A stretch of DNA of 64,000 nucleotides, taken from contig JAJDBF010000061.1 of assembly GCA_029261535.1 (NCBI GenBank), positions 1 through 64,000 of the forward strand, in the 5' to 3' direction. Numbering within the stretch: the first letter of the stretch is position 1; every line of letters starts with the position of its first letter. Both the position numbers and the translations under genes were made by a program. The notes beneath the pieces were generated by a model, which saw nothing but the letters and a program-made list of their open reading frames with translations, had not been told where the DNA came from and did not search any database. Of this stretch, positions 35,315-45,388 are shown in pieces. Source of the DNA: Nitrospinaceae bacterium (lineage in GTDB: Bacteria > Nitrospinota > Nitrospinia > Nitrospinales > Nitrospinaceae).

Positions 35315-38300
35315 ATGAAGCTTCAAACATTCTTGCTTCTAATCGTAATAATATTGAGTTGTCTTTTCTTCCCAGCACTCTCCCTGGCCATTCCTGCAAA
35401 CCCATCAGACACCCAACTGATGCAACCAGATGGTAGTATTTTCAGTGCCCGTATCATCGGGGATGAATGGAACAATCGGGTAGAAACCCAGTCTGGTTTC
35501 ACAATCGAGCGTGCTTCGGATAACACTTGGCAGCATGTATTGCGGTTCGATGGAAGCGCGGCAGTGTTGGGAGATACGCGTGCGGATCAGGCTCCGGATT
35601 CGGGACTCAAGCAAGGCCTCCGTAGAATTCCATCGCCAATGCCAGAAGATGCCAGAGGACAATTGCAGACCCCCGATCTAGCAGGATCGCATGAGGCCTC
35701 GCCTCAAGGAGCACCGATTGGCAGTTTCAATGGTCCCGTTTTATTTATCCTCGCTGAGTTTTCAGACCGCGCCGGATTCTACAGTGAATCCAGTTGGGGG
35801 AATTTTGTAACCAATAAAATTGCTGATTATTTCAATAAAGCCTCATACGGCAAGGTGAACCTGTCCCCCGCTCTGGAGACTTCCGGCACAAACCATAATG
35901 GCGTGGTCGGCTGGGTCAATCTTGGATATCCTCACCCTAACACTGGCAGTAGCACCAGCACTATCAACCAGCAGATAACTAAAGACGCGATCATCGCGGC
36001 TGATCCTTTCATTGATTATTCATCCTATGACAACAATGCCGACAATATAATCGATTCGGATGAGCTGGCAATCGTTGTTGTGGTTGCAGGATTTGAAAAT
36101 TCCTTTAGCGCAAATTTTTCCCCCAGTGTATGGAGTCACAAATGGAGTGTCGGCTCTTTAGTTGGCGGAGCCCCTTCAGTCGATGGCGTGGTTGTCGGTA
36201 GCTTTAACAATGGCAATGGAGGATATGCACAGTTCGGAGAAATTCACCAAAGTACTTCAATCAATCAGCATCAAGCCACCATGGGCATCATGGTGCATGA
36301 ACTTGGTCATTTGATCTTCGGCTTGCCCGACTTAAATGATCCAGACAACTCTTCAAGCGGCATCGGGGCTTTCGGGTTAATGGGGGGAGGTGCCTGGGGC
36401 AAGTCCAACAGCAACACATACGCCGGCGAGACCCCCGTCCTTCCATCTGCCTGGTCCAAATTGAAACTGGGATGGGTCGATGAAATAGAGGGATTTGGTT
36501 TTCCACTAATTGTGGCAGCAGGATATATAGACCCTTTTTTCAGTTTCAATAATGCCAAAAGCAACAACACGGTTCGCAAATCCACCACCTCTAACCCTTT
36601 AGAGTTTTTTCTGGCGGAAGTCCGTTACCCATTTGGATACGATCTGGGCCTGCAACGCTGGCTGGGAGATACTTTCGGTGGATTCGCTTTCTGGCATATT
36701 GATGAAACTCAACCCGATAATTCCAGTGACACGAACCGTCTCGTAGATCTCGAAGAAGCAGACGGTACTGAAATGGGAAGCGGCTTTGGTTCTGAGAGGG
36801 ACCTTTGGTACAGGGGAAACAAGACCAACTTTGGCGAAACGAGTGCCCCAAACACCAACCTTTATGACGGCTCACTCTCCGGCTTGAATGTTTGGGCGGC
36901 TTCCTCCCCAAACATTGGCATGCGAGCCAGCTACAGCTGGGTAGGCCCTGCATTGTCAGTCTTATATCCATACGATCTTAGGGCCTATGCGGTTGAAGGG
37001 AGTCCCCCCGAAACTTTAAGTGGTTGGGGGTCAAACACAATTGGAAACTCTGGCAATATCCCCATTGATTACAATATAACCCATACGAAAAACTGGATAA
37101 ATATTTTCAATGGTTCAGGATCCTTGCCCCCACAAAGCTTTCACCAAATAGCTGTCCAGATAACCTCTGAATCACAAGAGCTTGTAGCAGGTCATCACAA
37201 AGACTCGGTGACATTTACAAATCTGACTACCGGAATAGGTAATATCACACTCGATGTTGACCTCCACATTTCTCCGCCGGGGTTTGAATTCTCCAAAAAC
37301 CTTGGAGGTGATGGTTATGATGTGGTTCAGGATATTTCACGCAACCGGCTGTATGTCTCAGTTCCAGACCTGAACGAAATTGTAATTTTTTCAACCCTGA
37401 CATACAGGGAGGTGGGTAGAATACCTCTGGGCTGGTCGCCTTATGGTATTGATCTGAGTGATACTAAAAATACCCTGTACATAGCCCTCAATGGCAGTGG
37501 AAATGTTGGTGTCCTGGACTTGGATTCGCTTTCTCTTTCTACTATTCCGGTGGCAACCGAAACAGGTAGTCTTTTGATTTATGATGTCGCCGAAGCAAAA
37601 CCAAATCGTATTTATGTCTCAGCCAACCCAGGAGCAAGTGCAAACGCTCACATCGCTCTTATAAAAACTGACGAGGGAAATGCTGTAACGCGAGTGGCAG
37701 ACGGGCGTATCATCCGCACTCTCCCTGTTTTTTTAAAAGACCTCGATCAAGAGGCACTGTTTATTGGGGAACAATCGTCCCCCAACTCCCTCTACAAGCT
37801 GGATATTACCAATGATTCTGCTCCCATTATCCTTGAGGATAGTTCCGGAACAATAATTGGGACCAGCCATATGGCTATTGTTAAGAATTCCCAAACAACT
37901 TTGCCTGGTGAAGAAAACATTGGATCAAAAATTATTCTAAAGGGCGGGCAAATAATAGACCCATCCAATTTTTCCGTTCTGGCTAACCTTGGCTCCGGTA
38001 CCCCAGGACAAACCCACTTTAGTGGAGAAGCCAGTTTTGGAGTTGCTCCAAATAACATTGAAAGCTACTCAACAAATTCATTTCAAAAATTTCAGGATTT
38101 CCCCCTTAATTCATGCTCCCTCACCGAGTTCCAAAGGCTTATATCAACAGTGGGTCATAGCCGGGGTTGGTTCGCCATGGGGGACGATAAAATTTGTGGA
38201 TATAGCATTGGAAATAAGAACAGGGAAAGAATGCCCAACGACTTCAATGGAGACGGAACTTCCGACCTTTTGCTGTTTCACGATGTGGGATTACTTGGCT

Positions 38301-39154
38301 CCGGATTGTTGAACAGCTCCTCCCTGACCGCCTTTGACTTTCTTCTTCAGGTTGACCCGGCACAGGGTTGGACAACAAGTGCCACAGGTGATTTCAACGG
38401 TGACAATAAGTCCGACATTTTACTGTACAACACCACCACCGGCGAGTACCGCGTAATTGAGGTCAACGGTACTACAACCGTCAGTGATACCGTAGTCGGG
38501 ATTATCGACCCAGCGTTTGGTCTCTCTCCTTTCAGGATGGCAGATTTTGATGGGGATGGCCATGCCGAAATTCTGGTCCACGATCCAACAAATGGTTTTA
38601 CCGCCCTACTCTTTTTTAATGCTACTGGAGGTTTTTCTTCATTCGAATTTGTAACCCTCGTGGACGTAGCCAACAATTGGGCTTTACAAGATACCGGGGA
38701 TTTCAATGGGGACCAAAATGCTGACCTGGTAATTTTCAACACAGCCAGCAGAGAAGTCTCCATCATCGAAATGAACGGCTCAACCACCGGTCCTTTTACT
38801 CCCAGCTTCACTCTCGACCCTGCGGTCGGTTGGACCATTGTCGATACCGGTGACTTTACAGGAGACGGGAGGGATGGAATCCTTCTTAGAAGTTCTACAG
38901 GTGCTCTTGGATTCGCTTTAATGAAAGGACCCTTGTTCCACTCCATTACTGTTTTTGGTGGAGTTTTACCCGGTTGGGAAATCATCAACGCAGGATTCTA
39001 TGATGCCGACAACATGATGGATCTTTTAATATTTGACGCACCAACAGGAAACTTGTTTTCCATAACAAATATTGGTTTTAACACCCTTGTTCATAACTCC
39101 ATATTAAACCTCGGGGTCGGGTCGAGCTGGAATTACCATGGTGGAAAACCGTAA
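35315..39154 (+). CDS. Secreted M6-family metalloprotease with FG-GAP/VCBS-like repeats
   Basis: 1279 residues with a signal peptide ending near SLA (about 24). The protease domain (about 130-480) has the zinc motif HELGHLIFGLPD with H328 and H332, as in M6 peptidases. Residues about 555-645 resemble a BACON-type beta domain, and about 660-900 a YVTN-like beta-propeller. From 970 to the end there are at least five FG-GAP/VCBS-like units of the form D-F-N-G-D-x-x-x-D, starting near 976 and 1026, which bind calcium in integrin-like propellers. Base composition is more AT-rich than its neighbours, so it may have been acquired. No secretion partner is adjacent. Confidence 0.85.
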   Translation: MKLQTFLLLIVIILSCLFFPALSLAIPANPSDTQLMQPDGSIFSARIIGDEWNNRVETQSGFTIERASDNTWQHVLRFDGSAAVLGDTRADQAPDSGLKQGLRRIPSPMPEDARGQLQTPDLAGSHEASPQGAPIGSFNGPVLFILAEFSDRAGFYSESSWGNFVTNKIADYFNKASYGKVNLSPALETSGTNHNGVVGWVNLGYPHPNTGSSTSTINQQITKDAIIAADPFIDYSSYDNNADNIIDSDELAIVVVVAGFENSFSANFSPSVWSHKWSVGSLVGGAPSVDGVVVGSFNNGNGGYAQFGEIHQSTSINQHQATMGIMVHELGHLIFGLPDLNDPDNSSSGIGAFGLMGGGAWGKSNSNTYAGETPVLPSAWSKLKLGWVDEIEGFGFPLIVAAGYIDPFFSFNNAKSNNTVRKSTTSNPLEFFLAEVRYPFGYDLGLQRWLGDTFGGFAFWHIDETQPDNSSDTNRLVDLEEADGTEMGSGFGSERDLWYRGNKTNFGETSAPNTNLYDGSLSGLNVWAASSPNIGMRASYSWVGPALSVLYPYDLRAYAVEGSPPETLSGWGSNTIGNSGNIPIDYNITHTKNWINIFNGSGSLPPQSFHQIAVQITSESQELVAGHHKDSVTFTNLTTGIGNITLDVDLHISPPGFEFSKNLGGDGYDVVQDISRNRLYVSVPDLNEIVIFSTLTYREVGRIPLGWSPYGIDLSDTKNTLYIALNGSGNVGVLDLDSLSLSTIPVATETGSLLIYDVAEAKPNRIYVSANPGASANAHIALIKTDEGNAVTRVADGRIIRTLPVFLKDLDQEALFIGEQSSPNSLYKLDITNDSAPIILEDSSGTIIGTSHMAIVKNSQTTLPGEENIGSKIILKGGQIIDPSNFSVLANLGSGTPGQTHFSGEASFGVAPNNIESYSTNSFQKFQDFPLNSCSLTEFQRLISTVGHSRGWFAMGDDKICGYSIGNKNRERMPNDFNGDGTSDLLLFHDVGLLGSGLLNSSSLTAFDFLLQVDPAQGWTTSATGDFNGDNKSDILLYNTTTGEYRVIEVNGTTTVSDTVVGIIDPAFGLSPFRMADFDGDGHAEILVHDPTNGFTALLFFNATGGFSSFEFVTLVDVANNWALQDTGDFNGDQNADLVIFNTASREVSIIEMNGSTTGPFTPSFTLDPAVGWTIVDTGDFTGDGRDGILLRSSTGALGFALMKGPLFHSITVFGGVLPGWEIINAGFYDADNMMDLLIFDAPTGNLFSITNIGFNTLVHNSILNLGVGSSWNYHGGKP

Positions 39155-39356
39155 TTAAATGAAGGACAGACGGGGGCCCATTGCTTCCGACTTATCCTTT
39201 GAATTCAATCATATAAAATTAATCTACTAATGTATTGAATGAGGTCAAAATTAATACAACTCCTCTTCCGTCAATTTTTAAATACTGTCGAATAGCTCCT
39301 CCCCCATCCATCGTGAAACCCCTTGTCTTTTTTGCGTAAATGACGATAAGTAAAGC

Positions 39357-41804
39357 ATGTCCCGTTCTCTTTTCCGTCCGCAAAATGTCTTGAGGCGACT
39401 CCCAGCTCTGCTGTGCATTTTCCTTCTGCTACCGGTCACGGCAGTCTATGCGCAGGTGTTGGACAGGCCTCCTTTGTTACCGGAGCCGCGTCTGTCGGAA
39501 AAATTCAATCTCCTGTCAGAGGGCAACGCTTTCCGCGGCACTATCGATGACTACCGGCAGGCGATCCAGGACGATCCCAAAAATTACCGTGCACATTTTG
39601 GCCTCGGGCGGTTGTATCAGCAAATGGGTCTCTGGGAAAAAGCTATCGCCGAATACCAGTTGTCGCTCGAAACCGAGCCGCTGTACCCTGCCCCCTATCA
39701 CGGCATCGGTGGCAGTTACCTACAGTTGCAAAAAATTGAAGAAGCCACTAAATATTACCTCGATGCGGTCCACCTGGACCCGTTATATCCGGAAGCCCAG
39801 TACGGGCTCGGGCGATCTTATTTCCTGTCAGGAAAACATTCCAAAGCCATCGAGCCACTGCTTGCCGCGCTAGAGCTGAATCCAAAAATGTCGGTCGCCC
39901 ATTTTGCCCTGGGTCAGGTGTATCAGGCCCTGAGTCGCCCTAAAAAAGCGTTGGCTGAATTTAAAACCACCGTGCAGTTGAACCCCCTCGACATTGAAGC
40001 TTTTTTTGCCATGGGCGAAACTTATGAAACTCTTCTCGATTTTGAAAAATCGATTGACGCTTACCGGGAAGCCCTCGATATCAACCGCAACTATGAGCCG
40101 TCCTACAGCGGTATCGGGCGGGTGCAGGTCAAAATTGGCAACCCCCGGATGGCACTCGGCCCGCTCAAGGAAGCCCTGCGCTTTTACCCGAATGACGACA
40201 TTGCCCTGGAGTATCTGGGCAAGGCGTACCGTGATCTGGGGCGGCATCAGGAAGCAATTGATCCTTTCCGCAAACTGACCTTACTGCGCTTCAAGGACCC
40301 GCAAGTGTTTTATATGCTGGGCACCCAGTTTTTGGAAGTGGGCCGGCTTGAAGACGCGACCACCAATTTCAAGGAAGCAGTGCGGCTCGACCCGACCCAC
40401 ACCCGCGCCTACCTCGACCTCGGTCAAATACACGAAGAGATGAACCATCCGCTGGATGCCCTGCGCGTTTACCGTTCCATCATCCGAATCAACCCGGATC
40501 ATCTATCTGGCTGGCGGCGCATCGGCACCTTGAGCGCGAATTTGAAACGGTACAATACATCAGCCAAAGCCTATCGGGAAATGGTGCGTATCGATCCCAA
40601 AGATGGCGAAGGGCATTTCCTGCTGGCAGATGTTTACCTGCAACTGAACCATCTGGAGCGGGCTATAGAATCGCTGAAAGCAGGCCTGCGCCTGCAACCG
40701 GGAAGGGCGCGGTCGCTGGAAGCACTGGGCCGTTCCTACGTCAAGCTGGATCAATACCGCAAAGCTATCGATCCGCTCAAGCAAGCCATTCATGCCGACC
40801 CAGGTCTCGGCTGGGCCCATTATTATCTTGGCCATGCGATGGTTCAACTCGGGCGTTACCCGGAAGCGTTGGAGCCATTGAAAAAGTCGGTGGACCTGCT
40901 CCCCGATCATTCCGACTCGAAAAAGGATTTAGGCATCGCCTTCGGCAAGCTCAACCGGGCGCAGGAAGCCGTTCAGTATCTGGAGTTGGCTGTCGGGATC
41001 GATCCCAAAAATTACGAAGCGCAATATCTGCTTGGTAAAAGCTACGCCGATTTAAAACAACCCAAACGCGCGTTGCAACCTCTTATAAAATCCCAGCCCG
41101 GTTACCCCAAGGACCCAGCCCCGTGGGCACAATTGGCTGGAGCCTATAACGCGTTGAAACGTTATCCTGAGGCCATCAAAGCCTGGCACCATGCGGCGTG
41201 GCTTCAGCCAAAAAATTTAGGCTTTCAATTGAATCTGGCACGCACACAAACTCTGGCAGAATCACCCGGCCCGGCACTCAAAACTTTCGCCAAAGTAATC
41301 AAACTCGATCCAAAAAATGCCGAGGCTCATTTTCGCAGAGGATTACTGTTTGATTTGCTCGGACGCTACGAGGAAGCCATCCCGTCTTACCGGCAGGCGA
41401 TCAAACTGGACCCGGCGCATCCTAAAGCGCGGCTCAGTCTGGCCTGGGCGTTGGGCGAGAAAAAACGTTTTCTGGAGGCGCAGGAGACCGCGCAGGAAGA
41501 AGTACTACTGCATCCGGACAATACCTCCGGGCATTTCACATTAGGCTGGGTTTACCAGCAGATGGGGCGTTACATCAAGGCACGCCAATCCTATGAGAAC
41601 GTATTGAATCTTGAGCCGGGCAATACCGGCGCACTCAGTCAGCTGGAGGAAATCCGCACCCTGCAATCGCGCCCCACCGTGGTCGCGACACCCGCGCCCT
41701 TCCCCACTCCCGGTCGGCAAAAACCATCACGCCTGATCCCGACATTTGAAAAAACGCCGGAAATCGAAATCCCCGCCATGCAACCGGATGTTTCCGGGAA
41801 GTGA
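39357..41804 (+). CDS. Exported protein of about twenty TPR repeats
   Basis: 815 residues: a signal peptide (LPALLCIFLLLPVTAVYA, cleavage near 32), a short N-terminal segment, then 34-residue TPR units from about 60 to 770 (for example YRAHFGLGRLYQQMGLWEKA and AHFRRGLLFDLLGRYEEAI), and a proline-rich tail. It should be a periplasmic or surface solenoid that assembles other proteins. It is more GC-rich than the preceding protease gene. It stands alone, with 202 and 347 bases of flanking non-coding sequence. Confidence 0.82.
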   Translation: MSRSLFRPQNVLRRLPALLCIFLLLPVTAVYAQVLDRPPLLPEPRLSEKFNLLSEGNAFRGTIDDYRQAIQDDPKNYRAHFGLGRLYQQMGLWEKAIAEYQLSLETEPLYPAPYHGIGGSYLQLQKIEEATKYYLDAVHLDPLYPEAQYGLGRSYFLSGKHSKAIEPLLAALELNPKMSVAHFALGQVYQALSRPKKALAEFKTTVQLNPLDIEAFFAMGETYETLLDFEKSIDAYREALDINRNYEPSYSGIGRVQVKIGNPRMALGPLKEALRFYPNDDIALEYLGKAYRDLGRHQEAIDPFRKLTLLRFKDPQVFYMLGTQFLEVGRLEDATTNFKEAVRLDPTHTRAYLDLGQIHEEMNHPLDALRVYRSIIRINPDHLSGWRRIGTLSANLKRYNTSAKAYREMVRIDPKDGEGHFLLADVYLQLNHLERAIESLKAGLRLQPGRARSLEALGRSYVKLDQYRKAIDPLKQAIHADPGLGWAHYYLGHAMVQLGRYPEALEPLKKSVDLLPDHSDSKKDLGIAFGKLNRAQEAVQYLELAVGIDPKNYEAQYLLGKSYADLKQPKRALQPLIKSQPGYPKDPAPWAQLAGAYNALKRYPEAIKAWHHAAWLQPKNLGFQLNLARTQTLAESPGPALKTFAKVIKLDPKNAEAHFRRGLLFDLLGRYEEAIPSYRQAIKLDPAHPKARLSLAWALGEKKRFLEAQETAQEEVLLHPDNTSGHFTLGWVYQQMGRYIKARQSYENVLNLEPGNTGALSQLEEIRTLQSRPTVVATPAPFPTPGRQKPSRLIPTFEKTPEIEIPAMQPDVSGK

Positions 41805-42151
41805 TTCGAAACTAGCCCGTTTCAACCTCATTTTCCCCTTAGGAATCATAATCTGTAGCAAGTAAAAATTGTAGCCTTTTCAAGACAATTTTTGGTCTCA
41901 ATTTGCGCCTCTCATCCCCACCCCTGCCGGAATCGCTGATGACTGCTGTTTTCGCGTCCTTTCATGCCCCGGAACCCTTATAAAATAACCAGTTATTCCT
42001 CCAAATCAGCAGTTTTGAGTTGACACACCCGAAAGCCCACAGATATACTTCTTTTTTTTCTCAGGTGTCTGCTATATTGGACCTGATTTGAAGTCTTTAT
42101 CCGCCGGGATGCTAGCCCCGGTCGCTTAATAATCCAATCCCCGAGCAGGTT
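41805..42151. other. 347-base intergenic region carrying the nuo promoter
   Basis: No convincing gene on either strand. The only feature I can support is the promoter at 42020-42049, which leaves a leader of about 95 bases. No clear terminator follows the upstream TPR gene. Confidence 0.55.
42020..42049 (+). promoter_or_regulatory. Sigma70-type promoter of the nuoE-G-D genes
   Basis: A perfect TTGACA (42020-42025) and TATACT (42044-42049) are 18 bases apart. The predicted start is near 42056, about 95 bases before nuoE. This is among the best promoter matches in the window. Confidence 0.65.
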
Positions 42152-42682
42152 ATGACTGAAGCTACCGATTCCGCTGAGGCCACGATGGATGCACCGCCGG
42201 AATCTCCGGAAGAAAAGAAAATCTGCATGACCACGTTCTACGAGATCCTCGACAGTTTCCCGGAGCGGGCACGGCGTTATCTCATTCCCATGATGACCAG
42301 ATTGCAGAACGAGTTTCGTTTTCTGCCGCCGGAGCTCATGGAAATCCTCAAGGATGAGTTGAACATTTCGCGTGCAGAAATTTTTGGTGTCATTTCCTTT
42401 TACCCGCAATTCCGGACGGTTGAGCCGGGCAAATATATCTTCAAGCTTTGTTACGGCACGGCCTGCTATGTCAAAGGGGCTCCATTGATCGCTACTAAGC
42501 TGAAGGAAAAATTCAACATGGGCAAGGGTGAGACCGATCCGACCAAACTGTTCACTCTGGAATTCGCCTCCTGTCTCGGTAACTGTGGCGCGGCTCCCAT
42601 GGCAATTATCGATGCTGACACCTTTGGCAACATCGATCCTGAAAAAACCTACAGCGATGTCACCGACAAATACTCTCTATAA
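42152..42682 (+). CDS. nuoE: NADH-quinone oxidoreductase subunit E (24 kDa, 2Fe-2S)
   Basis: 176 residues with a short acidic N-terminus and the thioredoxin-like 2Fe-2S domain. Ligands are C100 and C105 (CYGTACYVKG) and C141 and C145 (CLGNCGAAP). NuoE normally forms the NADH-oxidising tip of complex I with the flavoprotein NuoF, but the next gene is nuoG and nuoF is not here. NuoE-like proteins also occur in formate dehydrogenases and hydrogenases. ATG 42152 is preceded by GCAGG. A good promoter lies about 100 bases upstream. Confidence 0.9.
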   Translation: MTEATDSAEATMDAPPESPEEKKICMTTFYEILDSFPERARRYLIPMMTRLQNEFRFLPPELMEILKDELNISRAEIFGVISFYPQFRTVEPGKYIFKLCYGTACYVKGAPLIATKLKEKFNMGKGETDPTKLFTLEFASCLGNCGAAPMAIIDADTFGNIDPEKTYSDVTDKYSL

Positions 42683-42709
42683 ATTCCTGCACTGGAGTGA
42701 GTTTCCAAG

Positions 42710-45340
42710 ATGAGCACAGTCGTAAAACAAACGATCAACTTTAAATATAACGGGCAGGACATGTCCGCTCCGGAAGGCACGGTCGTGCTCGATGCCGCCA
42801 AACGCGCCGGCCATTTCATCACCAACCTGTGCTCCAACCCGAAATTAAAACCGTTCGCCGCCTGCCGCACCTGCATGGTCGATGTACGCGAAGAGGGCGA
42901 GAAAAAACTGGTGTACTCCTGCACCCACCCGGTATCCGAGGGCATGGAGATTTTCACCGAAACGGAAGAAACCAATCGCTACAACGGTGCCTGTCTCGAA
43001 ATGCTGTTGGTTGAGCATCCGCTGGATTGTCCGATCTGTGACAAATCTGGTGTCTGCCCTCTACAAGATAATACCGATGCGTTGAAACTGTACAACGGGC
43101 GTTTTGAAATCAAGCGACGCAACGAGCCGAGCATCAAGACCAACCCGATCATCGAATTCTATTTGAACCGTTGCATCATGTGCGGCATGTGCGTCCGCAT
43201 CTGCGATGAGATTCAAGGCGTGCAAGCCCTCGACTATCACAAACGCGGCTACCAAATCACCATCGGCACCGCCAACGAAGAGCCGCTCGATTGCGAATTT
43301 TGTGGGCAGTGCATCACGGTCTGCCCCACCGGAGCCTTGATGGACTTAACCTCGGAAGCACGGGGACTCGCCGCCATGTTCACCGAGACGCTGTCGACCT
43401 GTAACTTCTGTTCGTGGGGCTGTACCGTCCGGCTGGAAACAAAAAAAGGCAAACTGATCCGCATTGAAGGCGATGAGACTTTTGATCTTGGCATCAACGA
43501 AGGCAACCTGTGCGCCAAGGGTCGCTTCGGGCACGGCATTGTCCAGAACGAAAAGCGCATCCAAACCCCCATGATGAACGTGGGCGGTGACTTCAAGGAA
43601 ATCTCCTGGTCGGAAGCCATCGACATGATCGCCGAGCGCATGAACACGCAGGTCAACCGCAGTGGTCCTACCAGTATCGCCGGGATCGCTGGCGAGAAAA
43701 TGACCAACGAAGAGGCGTATCTCTTTCAGAAGCTTTTCCGCGGAGTACACGGCTCGAATCAGATCACCAACCTGCAACATCTGCGAGCACCCTACATCAA
43801 CCGGTTTCAAGAGAAGTGTTTTGAAAACGGCATCGTCTCCAAACCCATCACAGAACTTGAACATGCCGACGCGGTGCTGATTTTCAACTCAGACATTCCA
43901 TCCGAATATCCGGTGGCTGGTAACTCGATCCGTAAAGGTGCCATCTACACCGGTACCGACATTCTGATTGCTAACCCGCGCCGCGTGGTCTTCAACAATG
44001 AAGCACAGGTTGATATCCGGATGACCTACAAAGCCGGAGCCGACCTCGCCGTAGCCTCCCGCCTTGCTCGTATCCTGATCGACAATGGCATAGTGGACAC
44101 TGCGAAAGTCAAAACCGCCGTCCCGAATTACGATGACCTCGTAAAATCTCTGGCACCGTATACCGCCGAAGCAACGGAAGCTCTTACCGGTGTCAGCGAT
44201 TCCGTTCTTGTTCGCGCCGCTGAGCGTTTTGGCAGAACCGCCGACCGGGTCATCCTGATTGGCAACGATGTTCTGGAAACAGGGCATGGCGATGCGATTC
44301 TCGACAGCCTCCTGAATATTTCCATACTGGTGCACCATGGTGCCGAAGGCAGTGTCAGTATTTACCCGCCACGGGAGCATGCCAACAGTCAGGGAATCCA
44401 GGACATGGGTTGCACACCGGAGAACCTGCCGGGGAGTGCCCGAATCGATGATGCCGAGGCACTGGGCAGACTGAAAACAATCTGGGACCTTAAAGAACTG
44501 AAACTCGATCAGGAAGACTTCGTTTCCAACCTGTGGGCCAACTGTTCACAGGGTCATGTAAAAATGCTTTATATCGCTGGCGAGGACCCAATCCGCTCGT
44601 ACTATAAAAGTGCTCCGGTGGTTGGCGCACTGAAGACAGTTCCTTTTCTTGTCGTCCAGGATTTGTATTGGACCGATTCCTGCCAGTTGGCGGACCTGGT
44701 ATTACCCACAACGTCTTTTGCTGAAAAAGATGGGACTGTCACCAACATGAGTCGCCATGTGCAAAAGATTCAGTCTGCCGTATTGCCGGAAGGTCAGTCC
44801 CGACCGGACTTTGAAATTTTCTCGGATATCGCAGAAGCCTGCGGCAAACCTTTCTCCACCTTTGATGTTAAAGAGGTGCAGGATGAAATTGTGCAAGCCG
44901 CTCCGAGCTACAAGGGAATGTTCCCTGGCAGAAAATCGAAACAATGGCAACCGGAGAAGTCGGGTGATCATGCCGCTTTCTCGCCGGTAAATGAATGGGT
45001 CGAGCCCGAAGCAAACGAGAGTTTTCCCTTCAAGCTGATCACCAACAATCACATGTTTCATATCGGTGGCTACACGCATTACGCCAAGGCACTGGTTGAT
45101 ATTGGCCCCGAGTGCATCGCCGAAGTGAATCGCGAGGATGCTAAAAACCTTAACCTCAATGATGGCGACCGTGTACGGGTCGAGTCGGACACCCATTCGG
45201 TGGAAGTGGCGGTCGCGATCAGCAGTCGTTCCACTACCGGTGTGATTTACGTTCCGAAAAACTGGACGGAAGTCCCGGTCAACAAAATGCGCAACGGTCA
45301 TGAAGGTCTGGTCGCTGTCAAAATTTCCAAGGTGGGATGA
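42710..45340 (+). CDS. nuoG: NADH-quinone oxidoreductase subunit G (molybdopterin-fold, multi-FeS)
   Basis: 876 residues. N-terminal 2Fe-2S ligands C41, C52, C55, C71; His-Cys3 cluster H103, C107, C110, C116; two 4Fe-4S sites C155/C158/C161/C165 and C195/C198/C201/C205; and a further CxxCxxxC set C231, C234, C238 with C268, the N7-like site of some complex I enzymes. A molybdopterin-oxidoreductase fold follows, ending with a dinucleotide-binding domain (about 790-870). All cluster sites are intact. The layout is shared with formate dehydrogenase alpha subunits, so that is the main alternative, but the nuoE and nuoD neighbours favour NuoG. Confidence 0.88.
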   Translation: MSTVVKQTINFKYNGQDMSAPEGTVVLDAAKRAGHFITNLCSNPKLKPFAACRTCMVDVREEGEKKLVYSCTHPVSEGMEIFTETEETNRYNGACLEMLLVEHPLDCPICDKSGVCPLQDNTDALKLYNGRFEIKRRNEPSIKTNPIIEFYLNRCIMCGMCVRICDEIQGVQALDYHKRGYQITIGTANEEPLDCEFCGQCITVCPTGALMDLTSEARGLAAMFTETLSTCNFCSWGCTVRLETKKGKLIRIEGDETFDLGINEGNLCAKGRFGHGIVQNEKRIQTPMMNVGGDFKEISWSEAIDMIAERMNTQVNRSGPTSIAGIAGEKMTNEEAYLFQKLFRGVHGSNQITNLQHLRAPYINRFQEKCFENGIVSKPITELEHADAVLIFNSDIPSEYPVAGNSIRKGAIYTGTDILIANPRRVVFNNEAQVDIRMTYKAGADLAVASRLARILIDNGIVDTAKVKTAVPNYDDLVKSLAPYTAEATEALTGVSDSVLVRAAERFGRTADRVILIGNDVLETGHGDAILDSLLNISILVHHGAEGSVSIYPPREHANSQGIQDMGCTPENLPGSARIDDAEALGRLKTIWDLKELKLDQEDFVSNLWANCSQGHVKMLYIAGEDPIRSYYKSAPVVGALKTVPFLVVQDLYWTDSCQLADLVLPTTSFAEKDGTVTNMSRHVQKIQSAVLPEGQSRPDFEIFSDIAEACGKPFSTFDVKEVQDEIVQAAPSYKGMFPGRKSKQWQPEKSGDHAAFSPVNEWVEPEANESFPFKLITNNHMFHIGGYTHYAKALVDIGPECIAEVNREDAKNLNLNDGDRVRVESDTHSVEVAVAISSRSTTGVIYVPKNWTEVPVNKMRNGHEGLVAVKISKVG

Positions 45341-45388
45341 AGGTTCCCCTAAATCCAAAAACTGTAACGTCACCCCAAAGAGCGAGCA

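Noticed and set aside
41805-42151. Possible small gene upstream of nuoE
   Set aside because: The minus-strand frame at 41993-42409 runs antisense into nuoE and has no domain; only promoter sequence is supported here.
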